In this document: positions 51,568 through 60,067 of the stretch, piece by piece
How the letters are laid out: each line of letters opens with the position of its first letter
Position numbering within the stretch: the stretch's first letter is position 1
NCBI RefSeq assembly: GCF_015356115.1
Contig: NZ_CP063056.1
Coordinates: 496,001 to 560,000, forward strand
DNA from: Rodentibacter haemolyticus
GTDB taxonomy: Bacteria > Pseudomonadota > Gammaproteobacteria > Enterobacterales > Pasteurellaceae
Direction of reading: 5' to 3'
DNA length: 64,000 nucleotides
Notes under the pieces: model-generated
The model's database searches: none
Told to the model about the DNA's origin: nothing
The model's input: the letters and a program-made list of their open reading frames with translations, nothing else
Translations under genes and position numbers: made by a program

Positions 51568-51618
51568 TCCTTTTTTTACCTGCAATCATTAATTAAATTC
51601 AACAATTGATATACATTT

Positions 51619-51882
51619 ATGAAAACATTTAATTTAGAACAAGCATTACAAGGCAAACCAGTTCGTCTTGCTTGCGGAGCTGAAGCCTATATTTTTACAG
51701 ATATCAGCAACCTTGCGCCAAATGATTATTTTCCGCTTATCGGCGGTTACGCCTATGAAGTGAACCTTAACGATGAACACTCTCGTGTTTCATTTATGGA
51801 TCTGCGTTGGTCGAAAAAAGGCGAATTAAACAAAAATGAATGGGCTCATCTTTTCAACATCGTGGGTATGTGGGAAGAATAA
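51619..51882 (+). CDS. early phage protein, unknown, 87 residues
   Basis: Begins MKTFNLEQALQGKPVRLACGAEAYIFTDI, a pattern I associate with small phage or prophage proteins of unknown role. It is beta-rich with a C-terminal EWAHLFNIVGMWEE. It ends 3 bases before the replication gene. Confidence 0.6.
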   Translation: MKTFNLEQALQGKPVRLACGAEAYIFTDISNLAPNDYFPLIGGYAYEVNLNDEHSRVSFMDLRWSKKGELNKNEWAHLFNIVGMWEE

Positions 51883-51885
51883 ACC

Positions 51886-54210
51886 ATGCAAACGTGGCAA
51901 CAACAACGAGACAGCAACATCGCCGCCCGTGAATCACACATGGCGGTGGTGTTGGCTGAACGTCATCAAGCGGCACAAAATGGGGCGAATTTCCCTCGTT
52001 TTTTGCCCTTTGATGATGCCGTTTATACGCCACATCAACTTGAATTATTTGCCACAAACCCGGTTGATTTTGAGTTTATTGAAAAGAAACTTGAAATCCT
52101 GCCACGCCAACGTCAGCGTGAATATTTCCGTAAACTCTACATTAAAGCCTATCGTTCCATCAAAGATGATGGTTCGATTGCTTTTGCTTTAGGTAACAAA
52201 CAACGTAATTATGCCAATAACTATTTGCGTGAAGTGTTAGATGTGCGTTTGCAAAAGGTCTTTTCACAATACAATGTGAATGTGGATTTTTTGCAAACTT
52301 TCATCAATACGCCACAGTGGGTTTTATCGGTAAAAGATGAAATTCAACAAGCCGTGCAATTTTCCACGGTCACGCCAAGTGCAGAACTCTCAAAGCATTA
52401 CAATGAATTGCACTACTCCGGCTTTCATTTAAAAGTGTATGGTGTCGCTCAAAAACAAAAGCACCTACCTTTCTATTTGCTCACTGAAAGCAAGTTAAAA
52501 AAGATGGCGTACCAAATCGCCGACTCATTTACAAAATTTCAGTTTGATTGCTCCCATTTTTTAAAAGACGGTATTGAAACCGACAATGAAGCCGATATTC
52601 AAGGTTATTTCCGACAGCTTTATCAATGGTGCGGTGAAATCGCACTTTCCGCCGGTTTTAAAATTCCCCATTGGGAAAAGTTAGAACACAGTAAACCAAT
52701 TAAACCGGAAAACATTGAAAGCACCTTACTTCGTCTTACCTGCGAAAAATGGTGGTTCAGACAAATGCGCAGCACACAGCGCAAAATGATTGAACATATC
52801 GCCATTGCGTGCGGTGAGGTGCGTGCGAATGCGGCAACCTATATTTCTAACCAAGGTTTTCAAGAATGGCAGCTACAACAACGTAAGAACCACGACTATT
52901 TACGTGCAATGATTATTGAAAACATTGATGATCCTGCCGAACAAGCAGAATTATTCGATATTTTCCTTAAATCTTCGGCAAATCCTGCGTTGCGTAGAAA
53001 CGAGATGATGGTGCGTTTGCGTGGTATGGAAGAATGGGCGGAAGAAAACAACAATGAAGCCATATTTTTAACCCTTACCGCACCTTCATCTTTTCACGCT
53101 TCCAACAGTAAAAGCGGAAGTAATAATAAAAAGTGGTCGGGCGCAAACCCACAAGAGACACAACGCTACTTAAATAAAGTGTGGCAACAGTTCCGGGCGT
53201 TACTCGCCAAACGCAATATCAAAATGTGCGGTATGCGAGTGGCAGAACCCCACAAAGATGCAACACCCCACTGGCACGCCTTATCCTATGTGCCGGCAGA
53301 ACATAAAGCAGAAGTGATCCGACTCTTTAAAATGAAAGCCCTTGAACTGGACGGCAATGAAAAAGGCGCAGCAGAACACCGTTGCAAAGTGGAAGAATGC
53401 GATAAAACCAAAGGCAGTGCCACCGCCTACATCGCCAAATATATTGCCAAGAATATTGATGGTTTTGCCCTTGCCGGTGAAATGTCCGATGAAGATCCAA
53501 CCCTTAGCCTACACGACAATGCCCTACGGGTTCGTGCCTGGGCGAGCCGTTGGGGAATTCGTCAGTTCCAATTCTATGGTGGCTCTTCTATTTCTGTTTG
53601 GCGTGAATTACGCCGTTTAGTCAGTGGTCAAGCCGATGATGAAATCATAGACAAAGCACAAGCGGCGGCAGGCGTTGCCGGTGATTATGCGGCGTATATG
53701 GAAATTCAAGGCGGTGCGTTGGCGAAACGTGCCGATCAACCGATTAAACTCAACTACGAAACCAAATCCGCCAATAAATACGGCGAACAGCGCAAATCTA
53801 TTATTGGATTAGCAAACCGTTTCAGCCTTAAAACGGTGATTTCTCGCACTAAGCGATGGGCAATTAAAAAACGCCCGAAAGATTTTTCCGCAACCCAGGT
53901 TGAGCGCAGCGAAACCGCAAACAGCGGGCTTTGCCCGCCTTGGACTTGTGTCAATAACTGTAACCGCTCAAAAATCGAACAAAAAATAAAACAGTTATTG
54001 ATCCCGATTTGCGCGCCATTAAATGAACAAAAATTAGACTATTTATTCCGCTACAAGCGGCTAATTATTGATAAATACACCGCCCTAGAATTGAAAGATG
54101 ATGACGTGCAGTTAGTCAAACGCAATCAAAATATGATTGTGTCGCTTAGTCCTGTGCCAAGAAATATCCAAAAACTGAAAGCATTACATAAAAATCAACG
54201 AACCCAATAG
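51886..54210 (+). CDS. phage replication initiator (HP1 Rep / P2 gpA family)
   Basis: 774 residues, HUH-type rolling-circle nickase. The metal-binding motif appears as ATPHWHALSYVP (HxH) near residue 465, and the tyrosine pair as ATAYIAKYIAKNID (YxxxY) near residue 512-520. It nicks the phage origin to start replication. A stretch with higher GC near 53900-53950 (SETANSGLCPPWTC) looks like a less conserved insertion. It lies at the end of the early operon, as in HP1. Confidence 0.92.
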   Translation: MQTWQQQRDSNIAARESHMAVVLAERHQAAQNGANFPRFLPFDDAVYTPHQLELFATNPVDFEFIEKKLEILPRQRQREYFRKLYIKAYRSIKDDGSIAFALGNKQRNYANNYLREVLDVRLQKVFSQYNVNVDFLQTFINTPQWVLSVKDEIQQAVQFSTVTPSAELSKHYNELHYSGFHLKVYGVAQKQKHLPFYLLTESKLKKMAYQIADSFTKFQFDCSHFLKDGIETDNEADIQGYFRQLYQWCGEIALSAGFKIPHWEKLEHSKPIKPENIESTLLRLTCEKWWFRQMRSTQRKMIEHIAIACGEVRANAATYISNQGFQEWQLQQRKNHDYLRAMIIENIDDPAEQAELFDIFLKSSANPALRRNEMMVRLRGMEEWAEENNNEAIFLTLTAPSSFHASNSKSGSNNKKWSGANPQETQRYLNKVWQQFRALLAKRNIKMCGMRVAEPHKDATPHWHALSYVPAEHKAEVIRLFKMKALELDGNEKGAAEHRCKVEECDKTKGSATAYIAKYIAKNIDGFALAGEMSDEDPTLSLHDNALRVRAWASRWGIRQFQFYGGSSISVWRELRRLVSGQADDEIIDKAQAAAGVAGDYAAYMEIQGGALAKRADQPIKLNYETKSANKYGEQRKSIIGLANRFSLKTVISRTKRWAIKKRPKDFSATQVERSETANSGLCPPWTCVNNCNRSKIEQKIKQLLIPICAPLNEQKLDYLFRYKRLIIDKYTALELKDDDVQLVKRNQNMIVSLSPVPRNIQKLKALHKNQRTQ

Positions 54211-54222
54211 GAGAAAAACCTC

Positions 54223-54546
54223 ATGAACAAACGTAAACAAAAACAAATGCGCCGATTATTGGCGGCAAAACGCACAGAAAAGTGCGGTCAAAATTCCCTT
54301 CAAATTGAAATGAAAAAGTTACGGGCCAACGTTTGGGATCTTGCCGTCCAGTCGCAAGAAACCGCCAATCGTCTCAAAAGCCAAGGCGAAACATTGCGGC
54401 TATGTAACCGCTTTTTCGTAAAAGAAATTGCCAATCTTGAAAACCGGATCACAACTGATCGTATCGGTGATGTTTTGCTCGCCATCATAGGCGGAATGAT
54501 TGGTGGTGCCATTGCGATGGTAACGTGGATTTTGTGTTTGATTTAA
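54223..54546 (+). CDS. small phage membrane protein with coiled coil
   Basis: 107 residues: basic N terminus (MNKRKQKQMRRLLAAKRTEKCGQ, containing an uptake signal in the DNA), a helical coiled-coil middle (EMKKLRANVWDLAVQSQETANRLKSQ) and one C-terminal membrane segment (IGDVLLAIIGGMIGGAIAMVTWILCL). It lies between rep and dam. Function unknown. Confidence 0.65.
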   Translation: MNKRKQKQMRRLLAAKRTEKCGQNSLQIEMKKLRANVWDLAVQSQETANRLKSQGETLRLCNRFFVKEIANLENRITTDRIGDVLLAIIGGMIGGAIAMVTWILCLI

Positions 54547-54555
54547 GGGGAAAAT

Positions 54556-55071
54556 ATGAACAAATCCAACACAAAAAAATCAGATAAAGACTTATGGGCG
54601 ACACCTTGGTGGGTGTTTTATTATGCGGAACATTATTTTGGCATTAAATTTGATCTTGATGCCTGCGCAATGGAACACAACACAAAAGTCAAAAATTTCA
54701 TCACACCGGAACAAAACACCCTCACCGCAACGTGGCAAGGGCGTTACGTTTGGATGAATCCGCCCTATTCAAACCCACTCCCCTTTGTACTGCGTGCTAT
54801 TCATCAAAGCGTGCTACACAATAAAACGGTGGTAATGTTGCTTAATGTGGATGGTTCCACAAAATGGTTTGATATGTGCGTGCGTAATGCCAAAGAAATT
54901 GTTTATATCACTAATTCACGCATTCCGTTTATCAACAACGAAACAGGCGAAGAAACCGATCAAAACAACAAACCGCAAATGTTGGTGTTATTTGAACCCA
55001 AAGCCCCTTACGGCAGTTTGAAATCGTCTTATGTGTCGTTGCACGAAATGAAAGAAAAAGGCATAAAATAA
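54556..55071 (+). CDS. dam: phage DNA N6-adenine methyltransferase (Dam)
   Basis: 171 residues of the phage Dam family. The catalytic motif is in VWMNPPYSNPLPFV (NPPY) and the substrate and cofactor regions in DLWATPWWVFYYAEHYFGIKFDLDACA. HP1 also carries a Dam gene. It probably methylates GATC sites to protect or time phage functions. The start has AAGGGGAAA before ATG 54556. Confidence 0.92.
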   Translation: MNKSNTKKSDKDLWATPWWVFYYAEHYFGIKFDLDACAMEHNTKVKNFITPEQNTLTATWQGRYVWMNPPYSNPLPFVLRAIHQSVLHNKTVVMLLNVDGSTKWFDMCVRNAKEIVYITNSRIPFINNETGEETDQNNKPQMLVLFEPKAPYGSLKSSYVSLHEMKEKGIK

Positions 55072-55096
55072 ACTAAATCAGCTTTAAATAAAAAAA

Positions 55097-55154
55097 GTGG
55101 GTATTATACACACAAAATAATTGACTAAGATTATAAAGTGGGTATAATACCCAC
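55097..55154. promoter_or_regulatory. hicAB promoter with two operators
   Basis: A 17-bp perfect palindrome GTGGGTATAATACCCAC (55138-55154) covers the -10 element TATAAT (55143-55148). The -35 element TTGACT (55121-55126) lies 16 bases before it. An imperfect copy GTGGGTATTATACACAC (55097-55113) lies 41 bases away centre to centre, about four helix turns. This fits repression by the HicB dimer or tetramer bound to both sites. Confidence 0.85.
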
Positions 55155-55179
55155 TATTGAAAGACAGGACGGAGAAAAG

Positions 55180-55356
55180 GTGGACAGTAAAACGGCAATA
55201 AAAATGATAGAGGCGGACGGTTGGTATTTAGATAGAGTGAAAGGTAGTCATCATCAATACAAACATCCGACCAAATCGGGGACAGTAACAATTCCCCACC
55301 CTAGAAAAGACCTAGGGCATTTAGAAAAAAGTATTAAAAAGCAAGCGGGGCTATAA
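55180..55356 (+). CDS. hicA: HicA-family mRNA interferase toxin
   Basis: 58 residues (KTAIKMIEADGWYLDRVKGSHHQYKHPTKSG...VTIPHP) with the active-site His in GSHHQYKHP, dsRNA-binding-like fold. It cleaves mRNA when free of HicB. The frame opens at GTG 55138 inside the operator, but GTG 55180 with GGAG 5 bases upstream gives the normal HicA length. Confidence 0.92.
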   Translation: MDSKTAIKMIEADGWYLDRVKGSHHQYKHPTKSGTVTIPHPRKDLGHLEKSIKKQAGL

Positions 55357-55388
55357 GCCCCCTTTAAAGAGAATAGGAGAACGAAATA

Positions 55389-55790
55389 ATGTTATATCCA
55401 ATTTGTATGGAAAAAGTCAGCGATGGTTATGTTGTTTCCGTTCCTGATGTACCCGGTTGTTTTTCTGCCGGTGATAATATGGAAGAAGCAATCCTAAATA
55501 CAAAAGAAGCGATTGCCTTTCACATTGAAGGAATGTTAGAAGACGGTGAAGAATTGCCAAAATCAAAGCCCGCCGAGCAATATATTAATGATCCGGAATA
55601 TCACGGATTTATTGTGACGGTTGTTGATGTCGATCTCGCTCATTTAATGGGGAAAGCGGAAAAAATTAATATTACGCTCCCGTCATTATTACTTCACCGT
55701 ATCGATCAATTTGTCGCAACCCATCCGGAATATAAAAACAGAAGTAACTTTTTGGCACAATTAGCCACAAATAAGTTGCTCACCGCCTAA
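55389..55790 (+). CDS. hicB: HicB-family antitoxin
   Basis: 133 residues. The N-terminal RNase H-like domain (YPICMEKVSDGYVVSVPDVPGCFSAGDNMEEAI) binds HicA. The C-terminal part (KINITLPSLLLHRIDQFVATHPEYKNRSNFLAQLA) is a ribbon-helix-helix DNA-binding domain, which would bind the operators upstream of hicA. It starts 32 bases after hicA and ends at a terminator. Confidence 0.92.
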   Translation: MLYPICMEKVSDGYVVSVPDVPGCFSAGDNMEEAILNTKEAIAFHIEGMLEDGEELPKSKPAEQYINDPEYHGFIVTVVDVDLAHLMGKAEKINITLPSLLLHRIDQFVATHPEYKNRSNFLAQLATNKLLTA

Positions 55791-55791
55791 G

Positions 55792-55818
55792 AAAAAAGCC
55801 GCTATTCGCGGCTTTTTT
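55792..55818. terminator. bidirectional terminator between hicB and the ogr-like gene
   Basis: AAAAAAGCCGC and GCGGCTTTTTT form a stem around a 5-base loop, with runs on both sides. The stop of the leftward ogr-like gene lies inside it. Confidence 0.9.
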
Positions 55819-56077
55819 CATCATCTAATATCTTCCTCAAATTGGCTTTATCATCTTCCGATAATTTGCCTAAAATTAATTCCAATAGTTTATCTTTTGT
55901 GAGGTTGCTACTGCGTGTGGTGTGGCTAAATTCCATATTCATCACAAAGCGGTGACCACATTGGGGATTTTTGCAGGAGCAATAATAACGGGTGAATTTA
56001 CTGTGTATGCGTTCAGCCCTTTCAATCACCGATTTTGTATTGCAAACCGTGCAATAAATATCTGTTGTTCTTGCCAT
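55802..56077 (-). CDS. Ogr/Delta-type late gene activator
   Basis: 91 residues from ATG 56077 (MARTTDIYC). The zinc-binding cysteines occur in YCTVC and YYCSCKNPQCGHRF, the arrangement of P2 Ogr and satellite P4 Delta, which activate late promoters. The C-terminal helix (KDKLLELILGKLSEDDKANLRKILDDEK) is charged. The frame extends 5 codons upstream through GTG 56092. Confidence 0.85.
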   Translation of the reverse strand: MARTTDIYCTVCNTKSVIERAERIHSKFTRYYCSCKNPQCGHRFVMNMEFSHTTRSSNLTKDKLLELILGKLSEDDKANLRKILDDEKSRE

Positions 56078-56156
56078 TTTCCCCAAAACCACAAAATTAA
56101 TCAGTGTTTCTCATTATATAGATCACTGGTGTTTTGTATAGTATTTGATCGGAAAT

Positions 56157-57194
56157 TTATTTTGTAAAATTTGGCTCACGGAACTTGATTTTTAATAAGT
56201 TTTTGATTTCAGGATCACGATTTATAGATTCCGCAATAATCTCTTGTAACGGTAGCACTTCATCATAGTGATAAACCTCACGATATTTCAACGGATCACC
56301 AAGCCCTGCCGTATTGGTCGGAATAATCCCACTTAAGCCCGCCGGGAATCGGTGGGCGGTCAGCACATCTTGCGCCGATATGTTTTTGATATTCGCAAAT
56401 TCATCTTTTGTGCCGGTATCGCCAATCGGAATCACTTTCAAGCCGTCCGGGTGACCATTGGCAATATTCACAAACATTGATCGGAAGTTCCCCACCCCTT
56501 TTGATTCACCGATCTTTTTCGCAATCTCTTCTTCCATATCTTCTGTTAGGTCAGGGTCGGTCGAATACAAAATAAAACCCATGTGCGCCCCATTGCTAAA
56601 ATAACGGCGGCGAAATACGGTGGCATCGGAATTTAACAAAGCCGATTGCAAACCGCCGACATAATCGGGCGATCCGTAAACTTGTTGCATAGGGTCATAA
56701 AGTTTAATAAAAATAATATCCCGTGCCTCATAACGATAAACTTCTTGCGCCGTATCATAGAGGGATTTTTTCATCAAATAAGAATAGCCTCCATCTTTAC
56801 GCACACGTAAATACAAACCGGATAACGGCACAAGCCGCACCACTTGCCCAAAACCATTACGCACTTTTAGCAAGCCCACATCGCCAAACTGAATCAAATT
56901 CAAACAAAGCGCACGCATTTCCATTTTAGAGAGGGCTTTTCCGCCCTCATAGGTTGCACTCACCATATTTGCACGGCTATGTAAAATTCCGCCGTGCTGT
57001 GCGTTTTGGTGCGGCAATTTGGCTAAAACGTGGCGATTCACCGGGGGCAAATAGCACCTATAATTTTCATCAAACCCAACGCCCACATAATCCAATGCAG
57101 GCGAGGCGGTGATCTCATTCAATGAAAAAGTGCGGTCGTTTATCGGCGCAATTACAATTCCATTTTTATTTTCTTTTTTTGCCTTATTTTTCAC
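56157..57194 (-). CDS. phage portal protein (P2 gpQ family)
   Basis: 345 residues forming the ring at the capsid vertex through which DNA enters. Family features are PPVNRHVLAKLPHQNAQHGGILHSRANM, RYEARDIIFIKLYDPMQQVYGSPDYVGG and HRFPAGLSGIIPTNTAGLGDPLKYREVY. It overlaps the terminase end by 11 bases, the usual P2-type pair on the opposite strand to the scaffold. Confidence 0.95.
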   Translation of the reverse strand: MKNKAKKENKNGIVIAPINDRTFSLNEITASPALDYVGVGFDENYRCYLPPVNRHVLAKLPHQNAQHGGILHSRANMVSATYEGGKALSKMEMRALCLNLIQFGDVGLLKVRNGFGQVVRLVPLSGLYLRVRKDGGYSYLMKKSLYDTAQEVYRYEARDIIFIKLYDPMQQVYGSPDYVGGLQSALLNSDATVFRRRYFSNGAHMGFILYSTDPDLTEDMEEEIAKKIGESKGVGNFRSMFVNIANGHPDGLKVIPIGDTGTKDEFANIKNISAQDVLTAHRFPAGLSGIIPTNTAGLGDPLKYREVYHYDEVLPLQEIIAESINRDPEIKNLLKIKFREPNFTK

Positions 57195-59004
57195 TTAATA
57201 CACTCCATCCACGGCGTTTGCGTGGTTTATCACTTAAGGATTTTTTGTTGATGGCATTACAAATCGCAAAAAACACATCGGCGTGTTGTGTTTTTACCGT
57301 TCGTTCCGCCGTAAACGTCATTGTGTTGCCTGATTTTGTCGATTGGTGCTTAATCATTAAAAAGCTAGGCACAATATCAATTTCTTTCTCGCTCCACTCA
57401 ATTTGCCCGTGTTCAACCAAATCATGCACTTTTAGCACCATTCCCGTTTTGCTTTCAGGATTGTAAATAATGGCGGTTGCCGCACGGCGTGCAAATTCTT
57501 TCACCAGTTCATACACCCCATAGCCAACGCCCGTAGCATCAATACCTATGTAGGTCATATTGTATTTTTCATAAAGTTGCCGAATTTGATTGGCTTGATA
57601 CACATAAGACAACCCGTTCCACTGGTAACGGGCTAAAATGCGGTATTTTTCGCCGGCAATGGCAGGCGGCGCAACGATCACAAAACTTGCACCATCACCA
57701 CTATGTGCCGGGTCAAAACCGCCCCACACTTCACGATCACCGAAAGGGCGATCCGCTTTCGGGTCAAAATCCGTCCATTTCGCCGTATCTACGCCACATT
57801 TTAAAAGCTGCTTAATATTGAAAATCGAATCCGCATCATCAATCCACACGCACATATAAAGCTGGTTGAAAGCGTATTTGCTATAACGTTGTTTCAATTT
57901 TTCAATGTTGAATAAGATATCCGCACCGCCTTTTAGGGCATCTTCGATAGTGATTACATAACGCCATTGCCCATCAGGGCATAACCGCCCACCGTCACGC
58001 AATTCCGCAAAAGTCGGAAATAGCACATTTTTACGTTTAGGATCACCATCACGCCAATTATCACCGCTCCAAAAAGCGTAGGATTCGTGGAATTTTGAAG
58101 AGGGTGTGCTGAAATAGGTTTCCCGCCATTTGGCGTGCGTTGCCATGGCGGAAGCCACATCATTAAAACGTTGAAAATCACGGATCCACGCATATTCATC
58201 GCCGTAAACGTGGCCGCTATTACCTTGAGAGGTATTTTTATTGGTCGAAAGGAAATGCAACTCCGCCCCATTGCTTAAAATGATCGGATTACCGGTCAAT
58301 TCTACGCCGAAGTATTCCCTCGCCATTTTCACAATATAGTTTTTAAAGATTTCCGCTTGCCGCTTACTGGCAGATAGGAAAATTTGATTATCACCGCTAA
58401 AAATCGCATCTTCCAACGCCTCAAAACTAAAATAATAGGTCGCCCCGATTTGGCGTGATTTCAAAATATTACGCACATCGTGGTGCTTGTTGGCACGAAG
58501 ATGTTTTTGATAGTCAAATAAGGAATCAATAAACGGCTGACACATTTCGGGCGTAACCTCGGAAATATCATTTTTTACCCGTTTTTTCTTCTTGCGCTCA
58601 TCACCATCACCACTATTGGCAAAAGTGCGTTTATCGGAAACATCATCAGAATTGACCGCACTTTTTGCCGACACTTTCGCAAATTGTGCCGCACGTTGCT
58701 TTTTATACTGAATATCTTTATCAATCAGGGCTTCAAGCTCCTTGATTTCCTGATCACTTTTATTCTCACGTTCCGTCAACGTGATAATGCGTAATGCGAT
58801 CAATTCCTCAATACCGCTTTCGCTGATTAAGTTTCGCCAGTTGTATTTCTCCGCCCAATAATAAATCGGGCGTGTACTGTTTAATTTTAATTCCGCTGCA
58901 ATTTCTTTCGGCGTGTATTTCTTCAAATAAAGAAATTTCGCCGCATAAATCACTTCGTCATCATAGCGTTTCGTTTTTCTTATTCTTAGCTTTGATTCCG
59001 TCAT
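57184..59004 (-). CDS. terminase large subunit (P2 gpP family)
   Basis: 606 residues. N-terminal helix-turn-helix (KKYTPKEIAAELKLNSTRPIYYWAEKYNW), ATPase with Walker A-like KSRQIGATYYFSFEAL and Walker B VYGDEYAWIRDF, and C-terminal nuclease with WGGFDPAHSGDGASFVIVAPP and YIGIDATGVGYGVYELV. It packages phage DNA at cos. The gene is transcribed away from the scaffold gene. Confidence 0.95.
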   Translation of the reverse strand: MTESKLRIRKTKRYDDEVIYAAKFLYLKKYTPKEIAAELKLNSTRPIYYWAEKYNWRNLISESGIEELIALRIITLTERENKSDQEIKELEALIDKDIQYKKQRAAQFAKVSAKSAVNSDDVSDKRTFANSGDGDERKKKKRVKNDISEVTPEMCQPFIDSLFDYQKHLRANKHHDVRNILKSRQIGATYYFSFEALEDAIFSGDNQIFLSASKRQAEIFKNYIVKMAREYFGVELTGNPIILSNGAELHFLSTNKNTSQGNSGHVYGDEYAWIRDFQRFNDVASAMATHAKWRETYFSTPSSKFHESYAFWSGDNWRDGDPKRKNVLFPTFAELRDGGRLCPDGQWRYVITIEDALKGGADILFNIEKLKQRYSKYAFNQLYMCVWIDDADSIFNIKQLLKCGVDTAKWTDFDPKADRPFGDREVWGGFDPAHSGDGASFVIVAPPAIAGEKYRILARYQWNGLSYVYQANQIRQLYEKYNMTYIGIDATGVGYGVYELVKEFARRAATAIIYNPESKTGMVLKVHDLVEHGQIEWSEKEIDIVPSFLMIKHQSTKSGNTMTFTAERTVKTQHADVFFAICNAINKKSLSDKPRKRRGWSVLSEK

Positions 59005-59067
59005 TTTTTATCTTGTTTTTGTTGTGTCGGGCGTATTGTGGCAACAAAAACAATAAAAATTGAATAC

Positions 59068-59131
59068 CAAAATTCGGATATGTTCGGATATAAGGGAAAA
59101 ACCGCCCATATCCGAACATATCCGAATTTTG
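59068..59131. promoter_or_regulatory. perfect 24-bp inverted repeat between late operons
   Basis: Arms at 59068-59091 and 59108-59131 are perfect reverse complements, separated by 16 bases. Each arm holds two direct copies of TTCGGATAT, so the element has four copies in mirror symmetry. It lies in the 193-base region between the divergent terminase and scaffold genes, where the late promoters must be. It is likely a binding site for the late activator or another regulator. Confidence 0.85.
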
Positions 59132-59197
59132 CTGCGTGATTTTGTGAAAAAGATCGGAAAAAATGACCGCACTTGAAAAACATACCTTTTCCCAAGG

Positions 59198-60064
59198 TTG
59201 CAAAAAATGAATAAAAGCAAACTCAAAACCGATTTTATTTGCATTGCTACATCGGGCTACACCGTGGACGGTCGCCAAATTACCGCCAAAGAATTGCACG
59301 AAATGGCAGAAACCTATGATCCTGAATACTACACTGCCAATCTTTGGCCGGAACATCGCCGTTATTTTAATTGCGGTGAAGTTTTAGAAGTGAAAGCCGA
59401 AGAACAAGATAATGGTGAAGTGAAATTATTTGCCATTATTACCCCCAATCAGCAATTGCTTGATTTTAATCTTGCCGGTCAAAAGTTATTTACAAGTGTT
59501 GAAATTGCACAAAATTTCCGTAATTCCGGTAAAGCCTATCTATCCGGATTAGGCGTAACGGATAGCCCGGCATCGGTCGGCACGACCAAACTTGATTTTT
59601 TTAATCAAGAGAATGTGCAATGTGGCGAATTTATTAACATTAACTTTGCAGAGCCAAAAAACGAAGAAGAAAAAATGGCTCGTGGCTTTTTCAATGCACT
59701 CGCCAAATTCTTTTCATCTTCCGCCCAAACCACGGAAGAACCCACAAATCCCAATAACAACAATAAAAAAGAGGAAAAATCAATGGACGAAAAACAGTTC
59801 GCTCAATTACTTGATGCGGTAAATGGTTTAAGCCAAAAAATGGATAACCATTTTTCGGCAGAACAAGAAACCAAACCATCGCCCGAACCGAAAGCGGAAG
59901 AACAGAAGCCGGAACAAACGCAAAGTATTACTGCGGAACAGTTCAATCAGCTTTTAACCACGGTGCAAAATCTTGATAAAAAATTCAACGAATTAAGTCA
60001 AGAACAAACCACTGTGCCAAGCGGTGTGCCGGAAGAAACTCAAACTTTTAACGTGGCGGTATAA
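59198..60064 (+). CDS. capsid scaffolding protein/protease (P2 gpO family)
   Basis: 288 residues. The N-terminal part is the protease domain; by analogy to P2 gpO the triad may be D21 (TVDGRQ), H50 (LWPEHRR) and S97 (LFTSVEIA). A Pro/Glu-rich linker and a C-terminal coiled coil (MDEKQFAQLLDAVNGLSQKMDNHF ... FNQLLTTVQNLDKKF) act as scaffold for capsid assembly. It heads the rightward late operon, 3 bases before the capsid gene. Confidence 0.93.
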   Translation: MQKMNKSKLKTDFICIATSGYTVDGRQITAKELHEMAETYDPEYYTANLWPEHRRYFNCGEVLEVKAEEQDNGEVKLFAIITPNQQLLDFNLAGQKLFTSVEIAQNFRNSGKAYLSGLGVTDSPASVGTTKLDFFNQENVQCGEFININFAEPKNEEEKMARGFFNALAKFFSSSAQTTEEPTNPNNNNKKEEKSMDEKQFAQLLDAVNGLSQKMDNHFSAEQETKPSPEPKAEEQKPEQTQSITAEQFNQLLTTVQNLDKKFNELSQEQTTVPSGVPEETQTFNVAV

Positions 60065-60067
60065 CCT

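Noticed and set aside
55138..55179. Upstream GTG as the hicA start
   Set aside because: It would add 14 residues foreign to HicA and place the start inside the promoter palindrome; GTG 55180 has the better ribosome binding site and length.
59005..59197. P2-type Ogr site TGT-N12-ACA in the late divergent region
   Set aside because: I searched both strands by eye and found no convincing match at the right place; the mirror repeat is reported instead.
58961..59356. Minus-strand ORFs of 64-131 residues around the terminase start
   Set aside because: They run through the inverted repeat and the start of the scaffold gene, have low-complexity tails and no start signals.
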